A program made the translations under genes and the position numbers. A DNA stretch of 64,000 bases from Gari tellinella (taxonomy: Eukaryota; Mollusca; Bivalvia; Cardiida; Psammobiidae). This document shows positions 54,301 through 64,000 of the stretch, piece by piece. The DNA is taken from NCBI GenBank assembly GCA_922989275.2, contig OV277869.1, positions 42,330,189 to 42,394,188 of the forward strand, read 5' to 3'. The notes beneath the pieces were generated by a model. It was not told the origin of the DNA. It saw only the letters and a program-made list of their open reading frames with translations, and searched no databases. How positions within the stretch are numbered: the first letter of the stretch is position 1; each line of letters starts with the position of its first letter.

Positions 54301-54489
54301 CAGTCGAATTTTGATATCTCGAACTCGCTTAATTCGAACTATCCGATTTGTCGAAACATGGATTGCATTATTTCTTGGTTTAGTCGAACATACCCATATT
54401 TCAAAGTTAAAAGGTGGCTGAGCCACGTTTTTACTTTGAAATATGGTTATGTTCGACTTAACCGAGTTTGAGATTTCGAAGTTCAACTG
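54301..54489. mobile_element. G-family TA MITE
   Basis: CAGTCGAATTTTGATATCTC to GAAGTTCAACTG; TA at 54299, right side TTA. The centre GGCTGAGCC is a paired change from GGCTAAGCC. Confidence 0.75.
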
Positions 54490-54624
54490 TTACATATTTA
54501 AATCTTTCAAAGCTAGTAACTCTTCTCATCTCATATTCTCATGTGGATCTTTTTAGATACCAAACATGAACCAGTCTACTTGGAATTATGGGTAGTTTAA
54601 TAAATACTGGTCTAAATTAGCTAG

Positions 54625-54687
54625 CAGTATAAATCCAGATCAGAGGGCTCCTATAAGAGCCCTCTGATCTGGGTCTACACTGTTTGC
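54625..54687. repeat. P-type core II hairpin
   Basis: AGGGCTCCTATAAGAGCCCT between CCAGATCAG and CTGATCTGG. Confidence 0.7.
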
Positions 54688-54697
54688 AAATGTAATA

Positions 54698-54890
54698 CAG
54701 TCGAACTTCAATATCTCCAAGTTGGTTTTGTCGAACATACCTGTATTTCAAAGTTAAAACGTGGCTCAAACACGTTTTAACTTTGAAATATGGGTATGTT
54801 CGACTTAACCGAGCATGAACAAATGCAGTTCATATGTCGAACAATAGGATAGTTCAAGTTAAATGAGTTTGAGATATCGTAGTTCGACTG
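54698..54890. mobile_element. G-family TA MITE
   Basis: TA at 54696 and 54891. Stem AAAACGTGGCTC with the opposite arm CAAACACGTTTT. Confidence 0.85.
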
Positions 54891-55134
54891 TACATATATT
54901 TAAACCAATCCATGGTGTTGAAAGAGTTATAAAGCATCCAATACGTAATAATGATACTTCCATTTTACTTTAACAGTTGTAAATTGTATCATCATGTATG
55001 CTAATATCTTATAAACATCCACGTGGTATATTACATGAGGCTGAATTTATTCTGAATTATTCATATACAGTGAACCTTGTATTTAATCACCATTCAATTC
55101 ACCAACAGTGAAATCTCTAAAGACAGGTAACTCC

Positions 55135-55625
55135 TTAACTCTTTCCTCCCTGAAACTTCAAATGGACAATCCCAGTTTCCATTTTAGGATAGTCCATTGC
55201 TGACTTTTAAGGGTTATTTTTGGCAATGTTTTGCATTATGAAAAACAGTGAAGACCCAGATCAGAGGGCTCCTTAACGCTTTCCTCCCTGAAACTTTAAA
55301 TGGACAAATCCAGTTTCGATTTTAGTCTAGTCCATTTCTGACTTTTAAGGGTTGTTTTTGTCATTTTTTGGAATTATGACAAACAGTGAAGACCCTGATC
55401 AGAGGGCTCCTTTTGGAGCCCTCTGATCTGGGTCTTCACTGTTTGCATAGGACATGTGTACTATTCACATGTACACTGTTTGAAAAGCACGCCTATATGC
55501 GGGACTAGGGTTCAAAGAGTTAAGGAGCCCTCTGATCTGGGTCTTCACTGTTTGCATAGGTGTGCACTTTTCATATACTGTTTGGAAAGGACGCCTATAT
55601 GCGGGACTAGGGTTCAAAGGGTTAA
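55135..55625 (+). mobile_element. B-family MITE split at its dyad
   Basis: TTAA at 55135 and 55622. The arm ATCAGAGGGCTCC stops at TTAA 55273 and the matching GGAGCCCTCTGAT resumes at 55524. Confidence 0.9.
55273..55523 (+). mobile_element. B-family MITE inserted in B dyad
   Basis: Complete B copy with its own TTAA flanks (55273, 55520) and centre GGCTCCTTTTGGAGCC. Confidence 0.9.
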
Positions 55626-55915
55626 TGCAGGTAACAAGAAATACAGATAAGCTCCTTTAAACCTTTCTACATTGCTTTTATCCTGCATTTATTTAAGCCA
55701 GACTTCATTTGCAAGTTATTTTAAATAGTCACTGAATGGAAGTTTTACTATTACGTGTTTAAAGTTTCACTTTTTATCTTGTTAACCTATAGTGTCTATA
55801 CTATAACTGTATTTTAACACTGGCTGTCTGCAACTTGAACCCATTTCCCTTATACACCTCTTCCTATCCCTTGAAATGCCTTTGCCTTTCCATCTAGTTA
55901 TGTATTCTTCCTCAC
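55626..55915. other. Spacer
   Basis: Start is E-like (ATGCAGGTAACAAG..TATCCTGCAT); the rest is unassigned. Confidence 0.35.
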
Positions 55916-56188
55916 CAGGGGATGTAGTCGAGGGGAAAAGCATTCAATTACAACGTCAGGGGTTGTGAGTTCAATCCCTCGCCGGACCAAGTCCTTCAGA
56001 TGAGACTTTATAACCCGAGGTTTGATGTATCAGTGCTTTACACTGGGCATCTAAAAGAACCAGAGAACTCTGTCGATAATAAGAGTAGGGCATCACACCC
56101 AAGTTCTCTGTATTCTCTCCCCTCTCTCTGGGGCGTCCAATTAGCCCATAGATGGCAGAAACGGACATAAACAAACAAAATCCAAAAA
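55916..56188 (+). mobile_element. tRNA-headed SINE of a second type
   Basis: GGGATGTAGTCGAGGGG could be the A box, with B-box-like GAGTTCAATCCC, ending (AAAC)n. Imperfect target duplication TATGTATTCTTCCTCA (about 55899) and TATGTATTCCTCA (about 56189). Confidence 0.7.
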
Positions 56189-56441
56189 TATGTATTCCTC
56201 ATTGAGATGCCATTTTAAAGTTTTAACCCATTTCGATAAAAAATCAAACAGAAAGCTTTTGCTACATCTTGGCAAAAAATATTTAAAGCAGGTTGGAAGA
56301 ATTATAAAGCAGAAATCTCCATATGGAAGATGAAGGGAGAGTTCTGTTTCACATTTAGCCTCTTTTAAGGATGTACAGTTTTAAATTTTCCAGTGACTTT
56401 TTTTTTTATCAGGATGTAGCCGGGTTGAGTTTATGATTAAA

Positions 56442-56553
56442 ATGGTGAGAGATTTGTGCAAGAGGCCTGGTGGTTCAGTCGGTAGAACACTTGCCCTGTA
56501 AGCAAGGGGTCCCGGGTTGGAGCCCCAGTCTGGCTGCATATTTTTCTCACCAT
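56442..56553 (+). repeat. tRNA-Thr(TGT)-like sequence between inverted repeats
   Basis: GGCCTGGTGGTTCAGTCGGT (D-arm like), CTTGCCCTGTAAGCAAG (anticodon stem, loop CCTGTAA) and CCGGGTTGGAGCCCCAG (T arm, one mismatch). The acceptor stem pairs poorly, so not a working tRNA gene. ATGGTGAGAGA at 56442 and TTTCTCACCAT ending 56553 enclose it. Confidence 0.6.
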
Positions 56554-56719
56554 GTTACAAGGACAGCATAGAAACATGAAAAGGCATTTACATCAGAAAC
56601 AGATAAATGTGTGGATAGATATTACTGTGAAGCAAAGGTTTTCTTAATCCAGATAATCCAAGATAGTCTAATTCCTAATTATGTTGATATAACCAGCTTC
56701 TGATTTGATTCAGAACTTT

Positions 56720-56954
56720 TTGAACCCTTCTCCTGCTAATAATGTAAATCAATGCTTTTTGAAAACAGTGTAGACCCAGATCAGACAGCTCCTTAAGGAG
56801 CTGTCTGATCAGGGTCTGCACTGTTTTCTTATAGAATCTGTCCGACATGAGTCTGCACTGCTTTCCCTGGGGGAAATTTCCTTATCTTATTGGCCAGTGT
56901 AATAGGTGAGACGGTAGATTTTTATAGTGGATACTAAGCAGGAGAAGGGTTTAA
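56720..56954. mobile_element. P-type TTAA MITE with outer ends
   Basis: GAACCCTTCTCCTGCT and AGCAGGAGAAGGGTTTAA inverted; flanks TGAA and TTAA. Hairpin with dyad AGCTCCTTAAGGAGCT. Confidence 0.7.
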
Positions 56955-57031
56955 TTGCGAATTAAGTAATAGTATACCATACTTGCAAGTTGGACAAGCA
57001 CCTGCTTCCTACCTAACTCTTTTCTTCCTGG

Positions 57032-57273
57032 GCCCGAGGTTATAAAACTTTAAACGAACTCTGTGCTCAAAACTCAGTTTCGATAACAGGCTCTAGTTTT
57101 TACAAAACACGTTTTATTTGATTTTTGTAACCGCATTTGGATACATAATTACAATATAATTATGTATGAAAATACTAGTTATAAAATAAAATGTTTGCCG
57201 AAGTGTTATGAGCTGAGAAAAATTCTGAGTTTTGAGCACAGAGTTTGTTTAAAGTTTTATAACCTCTGGGCCA
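57032..57273. repeat. Q-type palindrome, long loop
   Basis: CCCGAGGTTATAAAACTTTA is inverted at 57249-57270, with GTGCTCAAAACTCAG also paired. The loop of about 140 bp contains no ORF. Confidence 0.7.
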
Positions 57274-57433
57274 GTACAGGCAAACCTGAATTAAGCATCA
57301 CTGAATGAAGAAGAAAAGTGATCCTTAAAGAGAGGTGACCACTCTTAATACAGGACAAAAGGCATGCAGAAGCCTTTTGTCCTGCATTAATCTGCATCAA
57401 GTCATAAATACATGTACTACAAATGTATTGTCT

Positions 57434-57684
57434 TTAACCCTTTGAACCCTAGTCCCGCATATAGGCGTCATTTTCAAACAGTGTATATGTGAATAGTACA
57501 CTTGTCCGGTGCAAACAGTGATGACCCAGATCAAAGGGCTCCAAAAGGAGCCCTCTGATCAGGGTCTTCACTGTTTGTCGGAATGCCAAACATTGACAAA
57601 AACAACCCTTAAAAGTCAGAAATGGACTAGACTAAAATGGAAACTGGAATTGTCCATTTAACGTTTCAGGGAGGAAAGAGTTAA
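57434..57684 (-). mobile_element. B-family MITE
   Basis: TTAA at 57434 and 57681. Centre GGCTCCAAAAGGAGCC. Confidence 0.85.
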
Positions 57685-58208
57685 GTGATCACTTAAAACA
57701 GGTATTTCCTTCTTAGTACTGCCTTTTAATACTTTTAACCTATTCTACACCACTTTTGTCCTACATTAGGCTGCAACAAATAATAAATACTACAAAATTA
57801 ATGTATTGTCTTTTTAGTGATCCCTTAACATGGGTCTTTCCTTCTTTTCATACTTTTTAACCTATTTCTAATATTCACACAGGTATCTGCTTAAAGCAGG
57901 CTGAATGTAAAGCACAAACACTTACAGGAGCTTTCTGCTTTAAACTCAATCTGCTTGAAGTAACAAAATGTCTCAGAAACAGCCATTAGGGAAAATTGTA
58001 CCTGCTTAAGAATTCTAATCAGCTTTTCCTTTAACTTTTACATTTTTGGCAAATAGATTGAAAAATCAGCATGGGTACCAAACAGTTAAGATGCTGATCA
58101 GAAGCCATTTAGTACCTTGGCATCTGATCTGGATCCTAAACTATTTGCTTGAACTACTACTGTACACCCTTATCAGGTTTTTTTCTTCTATAACAGGGAC
58201 CAATAACA
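57685..58208. other. Decayed E/A arms and one D-type hairpin
   Basis: AAGCAGGCTGAATGTAAAGC near 57893 and CAAACAGTTAAGATGCTGAT near 58079 are isolated core pieces. Confidence 0.45.
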
Positions 58209-58519
58209 GGTGACTTCCCAATTGCAAAAAGCCTCTTTTTTCCCCAATTTTGGTGACAGAATTTCCCAAACATTCATTGTTAATGCATTATATGATTCTC
58301 ACGAAAAAAAAACCCACATATTCTGAGGATAAAACTACATTTGAAGTGTCCTATTCCATTACTAATGTTAAATAACTTTGTTTTCAATTATTAAATTTTC
58401 TATTTTCTGATTTATGTAGACTTTCATTCAGTTTTTAAGTGTTTGGCTGAAAATTGCGTTTGAAATTCCCAAAATGAAAGGCTAAGGACCCTTCCCAATT
58501 TTTGGAAAAAAGGCCCTGC
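58209..58519. mobile_element. J-family element, compact copy
   Basis: GGTGACTTCCCAATTG to CCAATTTTTGGAAAAAAGG..CCTGC. Inverse orientation of the J element at 41772. Confidence 0.65.
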
Positions 58520-58537
58520 TTATGCAGGAAAAGGGCT

Positions 58538-58781
58538 ATATACCCTTTACCCAATTACCTTTTTATAATATTAAAGACAGGTGATCACTTAAAGCAGGTT
58601 GAATGTAAAGCAGAATGTGCCTTAAGGCACATTCTGCTTTACTTTCAGCCTGCTTTAAAATACCATCTGTTAGGCTATATAAAAATATTTGTTATGGTAA
58701 TTGTTCATGAGGGAACTATTTTCTTCAGCGGAGGAATAAATTAAATACGCTAAAAGTCGCTTCTATGGGGGAAAGGGTTAA
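58538..58781 (+). mobile_element. A-family MITE
   Basis: Right TTAA at 58778; left decayed to TATA. Perfect core GTGCCTTAAGGCAC. Confidence 0.8.
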
Positions 58782-59269
58782 CCTGCTAAGCATTACCTGA
58801 CAATCTAGGCACATCTCTTTAACCCTTACACAACTTGCTTTCCAATCAATTATTCAATTTTATAATTTATAACCAGTTTACATTGACACTCTCAGGGTAT
58901 TTACCGCCACTCAGTGTAATTACCTCCCAAATAACTATCAGTTAAACAGTTGATCTGGGTCTATACTGTTTGCAAAAGATTTTACTACTCGATCCTGTCT
59001 GGCAGAGCAAGAGACTATCCCAATAACTTTACAGTTATCTTTTTACAAGTTACTCTCGTTATACATGCTGTTCATTCAAGAAGCTCTGATCCATGTCAGA
59101 TGCAAGTTAACTCAGCATCTGATACTACTACTACTACTACTACTATCGGATTTTTGATTAACATGCAGATGAGGGTGAAAATTGCTTGACTCTTGTTTTC
59201 ATGATTCTTCCGTTAAACAAGCCATCAAATCTAACCTTGAAATAATTTGGAGAAGATTTTTTACACACT
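58782..59269. other. Spacer with (CTA)n run
   Basis: A TACTAC run lies at about 59122-59145, next to a D-like GCATCTGATAC. No gene seen. Confidence 0.4.
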
Positions 59270-59496
59270 CCATATCCTGTACCTATAGTTTTGAAGACAG
59301 GTGAGCACATAAAGTAGGTTGAAAGTAAAGCAGAATGTGCCTTAAGGGGCATTCTGCTTTAAGCTGTAAACTTTTAGGATAAAGAAAATATTTCTGATGG
59401 TATATGTTTTATGACCTGTATGAATTCGAACTATTTTCTTCAGTGGAGGAATAAATTAAATGCGCTGAAATGTGCTTCTATGGGGTAAAGGGTTAA
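59270..59496 (+). mobile_element. A-family MITE sharing its right TTAA
   Basis: One arm partly deleted (GTGCCTTAAGGGGC then CTGCTTTAAGCTG). The right TTAA 59493-59496 is also the left TTAA of the next copy. Confidence 0.75.
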
Positions 59497-59743
59497 CCCA
59501 TTACCTCATAGCCTATTTCTAGCTTTGAAAACAGGTGACCACTTAAAGCAGGTTGAAAGTAAAGCAGAATGTGCCTTAAGGCACATTCTGCTTTACTTTC
59601 AGCCTGCTTTAAGCTACCATCTGCAAGGATATAGAAAATATTTCTTCTGATACATATTCTTGGCTGTATAAATTTGAACTATTTTCTTCAGTGGAGGAAT
59701 TAATAGAGGCGTAAAAAAGCGTTTTTAAGGGGTAATGGGTTAA
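59493..59743 (+). mobile_element. A-family MITE, head-to-tail neighbour
   Basis: TTAA at 59493 and 59740; perfect core GTGCCTTAAGGCAC. Confidence 0.9.
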
Positions 59744-60236
59744 GCTGCCAATACCATCATCAAGATCCGTATAAACTTTACTGTCCAACTCTGCTTGTCA
59801 GTACAAATCATTAGCCACCCATGTTGACAGTGACCGTTAAAATACAACATAAACACCAGTAAATAACACCACATAAAACATGACTTACATATGTTATTAT
59901 ATATCCTTAATGAAAACAAGAAGCACTCTATCGGGACAGCATGTAAACATACCGTGCGACTGCACACAACTAAACTACTGTGCTATCACCTGTCTGACTA
60001 CGTGGACCACTTCAGCCTTTAGCCTGCTCTTCAAATAGTCTAAATATACAGAGATCCAGATAAGACGGGATAGACTGAAAACTTGCAACATTTTCTACTT
60101 CATGCCAACACAGTAACCCAAAACCCTATGCTGTGAAAACTCCTCTTGAACTTTTAACCTTCTCCTGTAAAATACTCATTCTAGGTTTGGGGTAACAGAC
60201 TCAGAGTCATCTTAAAACTCATTATTTTCTACTTAA
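59744..60236. other. Spacer with faint C-like ends
   Basis: GAGATCCAGATAAGACGGG near 60051 resembles a C terminus. Nothing else. Confidence 0.35.
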
Positions 60237-60415
60237 TTAACCCATTACCCCATAGCTTGTTTCAAGTTTTGAAGACGGGTGATCACTTAAAACAGGTTGA
60301 AAGTAAAGCAGAATGCGCCTCAAGGCACATTCTGCTTGACTTACATCCTGCTTTAATCTAAAAAATATTTCTTATGATACATAATCATGACTTCGAATTT
60401 AACTTTGTTCATTGG
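60237..60415 (+). mobile_element. A-family MITE, right end lost
   Basis: TTAA at 60237. Core GCGCCTCAAGGCAC has two unpaired changes. Ends near CATAATCATGAC. Confidence 0.7.
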
Positions 60416-60562
60416 TTAGATGCAGAAGAAAATGTGGTAATTGACACTAATTTTCAACCATGTGAACTAAGAGAGAAAACTACCAAAAACATGATGAAAT
60501 GTTTGTAAAATACACATGCATGCCCTCTTGAACAGAACATACCCTTAACCAGAATAGAACCA

Positions 60563-60826
60563 ATACCCCATAGCCTGTTCCATTACCCCATAGCCTGATT
60601 TTAGTTTCATAGATAGATGACTACGTAAAGCAGGCTAAAAGAAAAGCAGAATGCGCCTTAAGGCGCATTCTGCTTTACTTTCAGCCTGTTTTAAGCTACC
60701 ATCTGCTAGAATATAGAAACTATTTCTTAAAATACATGCTCATGACTGTATAAATTGGAACAATTTTCTTCAGTTGAGGAATAAATTAAAGGAATAAAAA
60801 GGTGCAGTTATAGGCTAATTCATTAA
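60563..60826 (+). mobile_element. A-family MITE, left end repeated
   Basis: CCCCATAGCCTG appears twice within 30 bp at the left. Core GCGCCTTAAGGCGC; right TTAA at 60823. Confidence 0.8.
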
Positions 60827-60829
60827 AGG

Positions 60830-61035
60830 ACAACTTAAACTGAAAGCAGGTTGCGAGTAAAACAGAATACGTCTTTTTCAAGGTATATTCTGCTTTAATT
60901 TCAGCCAACTTTAAGCTGTTGTCTACTAGGATATAGGAAATATTTATGACTGTATAAAATGGAACTACTTTTTACAGTGGAGGAATAAACTTAAGTCGTA
61001 AATGAAGAGTATCTATGGATGGAGCAATGGGTTAC
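60830..61035 (+). mobile_element. A-family copy, diverged
   Basis: AAACTGAAAGCAGGTTGCG to GAGCAATGGGTTAC. Core no longer pairs well. Confidence 0.55.
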
Positions 61036-61547
61036 AAAAAGCTTACTGAAAAACGTAAATCTGGAGAGAACAGAATATGAAAGATGAACAGACAGACAGA
61101 CAGAGACGGCAGGCAAGCAGGCAGGCAGGCAGAGTAGGACTGTCAGTATGCGACGAACTTTGTTGCGCAGTGAGGCATAAAAATTAAGCGGTAGCTTTTT
61201 ATCAATACTATTGGAAAGTGAGAGTGATATATATTATCATAGGAAATAAAGTTCATATCATTCTGAATAATATAGTCTCCGAATTTCTGTTTGCTAAATT
61301 TGTGAAATTAAAGAAATTCATGTCTTTTTAAATTTTAAAACAACCAATCATACAAGTTTTGATCTTATTTAAAAGTAGAGCAAAATTTGCTGCAGTGTCT
61401 GGTATGTATGCAACCTATTTGCATAATTATGCAGGTCAAGTCACACATAGTGCAGCTACCCATAAACTGCTAAACTCTTCTGTTTTCTTACAACAACCGG
61501 CTTACATCCACTTTTCAGGCGGTTTGTGCAAAATAAATTTCTTAATT
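61036..61547. other. H-type 3' end fragment and spacer
   Basis: 61090-61130 is an ACAGACAGACAG / GCAGGCAGGCAG run like those near H 3' ends. The remainder is AT-rich and unassigned. Confidence 0.4.
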
Positions 61548-61550
61548 ATG

Positions 61551-61660
61551 ACAAACAGTACAGACCCAGATCAGAGGGCTCCTTGCGGAGCCCTCTGATC
61601 TGGGTCTACACTGTTTGCAAAGGATGTTTATAGTCATTTCCCTTGCACATAAAGGGTTAA
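61551..61660. mobile_element. P-type hairpin with right TTAA
   Basis: AGGGCTCCTTGCGGAGCCCT inside CCCAGATCAG/CTGATCTGGG. TTAA at 61657. Confidence 0.65.
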
Positions 61661-61697
61661 GGAGTCAGGTAAGTTTATAATCAAAGCCTGCAGCAAT

Positions 61698-61815
61698 TAA
61701 CACTTTACCTGTTGATCATGACCTGGCTGATATTGCAAACAGTTTAAATCCAGATCACATGCAGATCAACCCAGTGTCTGATCTGGATCCAGACTGTTTG
61801 ATCCTTGTCTTAAAA
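61698..61815. mobile_element. D-like MITE remnant
   Basis: TTAACACTTTACCTGTTGATC then GCAAACAGTTTAAATCCAG and CTGGATCCAGACTGTTTG. Confidence 0.55.
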
Positions 61816-61894
61816 GGTTTATGCATTTAACTTTATTTTGACCAAATTTTATGTAGCAATTTCGAAACAAATGATATTGTAGTAAGGAGAAAAG

Positions 61895-62089
61895 CAGAGC
61901 TCCAGATAAGGGGAGTATTTCAAAAAACTTAAAACCTTTATTTCTTCATTAAACCCAATGATGTCACTACTCATTAGAATCGTCTCTTCCAAGACGATTC
62001 TAATGAGTAGTAACACCAGGGTTTGGTGATGATATGAGTGAGAAAATGTTGTATTTTGTTCTGTTTACTCCCTCTTATCTGGAGCCCTG
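61895..62089. mobile_element. C-family MITE
   Basis: CAGAGCTCCAGATAAGG to CTTATCTGGAGCCCTG. Centre ATCGTCTCTTCCAAGACGAT. Confidence 0.8.
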
Positions 62090-62127
62090 TAAAAGTTAAC
62101 CCTGTCAATACTGAACTCCAAGATTGA

Positions 62128-62300
62128 TACCTTTTACAAACAGTTTGAATCAAGATCTAGTCCTATAAAATGTTAGAGAGTGATCAGGATCTAAACTGTT
62201 TCACATTTGAATCCTAATTTCTGTACATAGTGAGATAATTGGAGCAATTTTCAGCAGAATACGATATCCAGGAATTACAATGATTATTCAACGTTAAAAG
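62128..62300. mobile_element. D-like MITE remnant
   Basis: ACAAACAGTTTGAATCAAGA and GATCAGGATCTAAACTGTTT; loop unpaired. Confidence 0.5.
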
Positions 62301-62441
62301 GGTTACGAGTTTGTTTAAACTTTGCCTACACTGAAGTTTAAATCTTCCGTATACATTTACAGGCTAGATCTTGCATGCCATATAATTTCCTTATAACAAA
62401 CAGTGCAGACCAATCCTAAGAAATGATCTCAGTCTACATGG

Positions 62442-62972
62442 TTAACCCCCTACCTCACAGCCTGTTTCTAGTTTTTTAGACAGTGACCACTTAACTCTTT
62501 CCTCCCTGAAACTTTAAATGGACAATTCCAGTTTCCATTTTAGTCTAGTCAATTATTGACTTTTAAGGGTTGTTTTTGTCAATGTTTGGCATTATGACAA
62601 ACAGTGAAGACCCTGATCAGAGGGCTCCTTTCGGAGCCCTCTGATCTGGGTTTTCACTGTTTGCATAGGACAAGTGTACTATTCACATGTACACTTTTTG
62701 AAAAGGACGCCTATATGCGGGACTAGGGTTCAAAGGGTTAACCCATAGCTTATTTCTAGTATTGAAGATAAAAGACCACTTAAAGCTGGTTGAAAGTAAA
62801 GCAGAATGTGCCTTAAGGCACAATCTGCTTTACTTTCAGTCTGCTTTAAGCTACCATCTGCTAGAATATAGAAAATATTTCTAAATATGTATATTCATGA
62901 CTGTAACTATTTTCTTCAGTGCAGGAATAAGTTAAAGGCATAAATTGGTGTATTTACTGGGTAATGGGTTGA
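62442..62972 (+). mobile_element. A-family pieces on both sides of a B MITE
   Basis: 62442-62494 is an A left end reaching arm TTAA. After the B copy, 62738-62972 restarts with a second A left end, core GTGCCTTAAGGCAC, and ends TTGA. Two A copies, not one, are implied. Confidence 0.7.
62491..62741 (+). mobile_element. B-family MITE, complete
   Basis: TTAA at 62491 and 62738. Centre GGCTCCTTTCGGAGCC. Confidence 0.9.
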
Positions 62973-63194
62973 AATTAAAGCAGATTGAAAGTAAAGAAGA
63001 GCCCTACATCAAATTTAGATGTAACTTCATATAGGAAGGAAGGAATTAATTTGTTTCTTAACCAGCCATGATCCAGGTCATCAGCATCCTGGCGTCAACA
63101 TAATCTGGGACTCTGTAATGTATTCATGCACTTGTGAGTTAACCCATTTACAAGTACCCCCACGCAAGTTAGGAAACCTGGACCTATATTTTGT

Positions 63195-63431
63195 TTACCC
63201 TTTTCTCCCGCAAACTTCTAATAGACAATGCCAGTTTCCAATTGAAGTCTCTTCCATTTTTTAATGTTTAGTAGGGTGTCAATGTTTTGCAATATGAGAA
63301 ACAATGCAGACCCTGATATAAAGGATCCCTCTGAGCTGCATCTTCACCATTTGCATAGGACAAGTGTACTCTTCACATGTACACTGTTTGCAATGGATGC
63401 ATACATGAATGACTAGAATTCAAAAGGTTAA
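63195..63431 (+). mobile_element. B-family MITE, old
   Basis: CCCTTTTCTCCCGC start, TTAA at 63428; hairpin reduced to one short arm. Confidence 0.6.
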
Positions 63432-63552
63432 AGGGGCTCATACAATTAAGTTCAAAACCTATCCTCCTCAAAGGATGCATCTATTTTCAAATGGATATTA
63501 ATTGTTTGAAAAAAATATTTTTAAGAGGGTGGCTTAAAGTAAGACTTTCTGC

Positions 63553-63728
63553 TTAACCCAATTTACTCAATAAATACCCATTTTTACGCCTTAAATTTAT
63601 TCCTCCACTGATGAAAATAGTTCATTTTATACAATAATGAATAATAATGTATAATATTGGACCTATTTTCTTCAATGCAGTAATACATTAAAGGTGCAAA
63701 AAGGCGTAATTATGGGAGAAAGGGTTAA
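63553..63728. mobile_element. A-type MITE made of two right halves
   Basis: TTAA at 63553 and 63725. Each side shows the AAATACCC..TTTTTACGCC type end, so the element is an inverted dimer of right ends without core I. Confidence 0.7.
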
Positions 63729-63771
63729 ACACAGCTAGACATCAGTAATTTGCACTGAAGTTAATACACTG

Positions 63772-63979
63772 TGACCCCATAGCCTATTTCCAGTCTTGAA
63801 GATAGGTGACTATTTAAAGCAGGTTGAAAGTAAATGCACGTTAAGATGCATTTAAGTAATCATCTGCTAGGATAAGGAAAATATTTCTTATAGTCATGAC
63901 TGTATACATTGTAACTATTTCTTAAGTGGAGGAATAAATTTAAGGCGTAAAATGGTGTATTTATGGGGTTATGGGTTAA
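63772..63979 (+). mobile_element. A-family MITE with shortened core
   Basis: Core reduced to GTAAATGCACGTTAAGATGC. Right TTAA at 63976 is followed by AACACAACTAGACATCAGTA, almost the same as after 63728, giving a direct repeat of 251-bp offset. Confidence 0.7.
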
Positions 63980-64000
63980 ACACAACTAGACATCAGTAAT

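Noticed and set aside
56463..56537. Functional tRNA-Thr gene
   Set aside because: Acceptor stem has several mismatches, T arm one. Set inside a repeat-like inverted structure.

Overview
The window reads as non-coding, transposon-packed DNA from a mollusc, most likely a heterodont bivalve. That assignment rests on recognising repeat types common in bivalve genomes: tandem-repeat-cored elements with hairpin ends, a tRNA-headed V-SINE-like SINE, and palindromic MITEs. It was not checked by search. No bacterial operons, rRNA, CRISPR or intact long gene are present. The only protein-level homology I recognise is a broken mariner (DD34D) transposase at 45.4-46.7 kb. Two places look like possible host exons: a 5' coding exon on the minus strand (about 32967-33255) and a short plus-strand ORF with a promoter-like upstream (25100-25264).

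Family labels used below. A: TTAA-flanked MITE of about 250 bp with a near-perfect central hairpin (core I). B, P: TTAA-flanked MITE, or isolated hairpin, with core II (AAACAGT..GATC). D, D': TTAA-type MITE with a related core II. C: about 190 bp, CAGGGCTCC ends, core III. E: TA-flanked, CAGTAAAACCTC ends, core I-like hairpin. F: TA-flanked, CAGTGCTCCCTC ends. G: TA-flanked, CAGTCGAACTT ends. H: tandem-repeat-cored Helentron/pearl-like elements. J: about 300 bp, ends in GGGCCTTTTTTCC. Q: palindromes with CTTTATAACC arms. R: one element with ACCAGGGGCC ends. T1-T3: further TTAA-flanked families.

Layout. 0-2 kb: a long-inverted-repeat element split by a Helentron-like element. 2.5-9.2 kb: A, C, E and B copies around a 1.8 kb TA-flanked element. 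9.4-10.5 kb and 13-17 kb: tandem-repeat elements H1-H4 and a SINE. 17-33 kb: many MITEs, a second Helentron-like copy nested in H6, a 770 bp segment present twice, and both possible exons. 33.6-36.7 kb: H7 and H8. 38.8-39.7 kb: H12. 41.7-44.7 kb: a J element carrying a 0.9 kb TTAA palindrome and H9. 45.2-48.3 kb: a mariner holding a B MITE and an H element, which in turn holds another TTAA element. 51.9-53.3 kb: a hAT-like element. The rest is A, B and G copies to the end.

How the parts relate. The window works as a layered insertion record. Many nested cases have exact target duplications, so the order of events can be read. Three patterns stand out. Hairpin cores are shared by families whose ends imply different transposases. 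Hairpin arms vary in a paired way, and TTAA sites in arms or at the hairpin centre receive new insertions. Several otherwise unrelated tandem-repeat elements share the nuclear-receptor-type motif AGGTCAAGGTCA, repeated once per 156-165 bp unit. All coordinates and repeat counts were made by eye.
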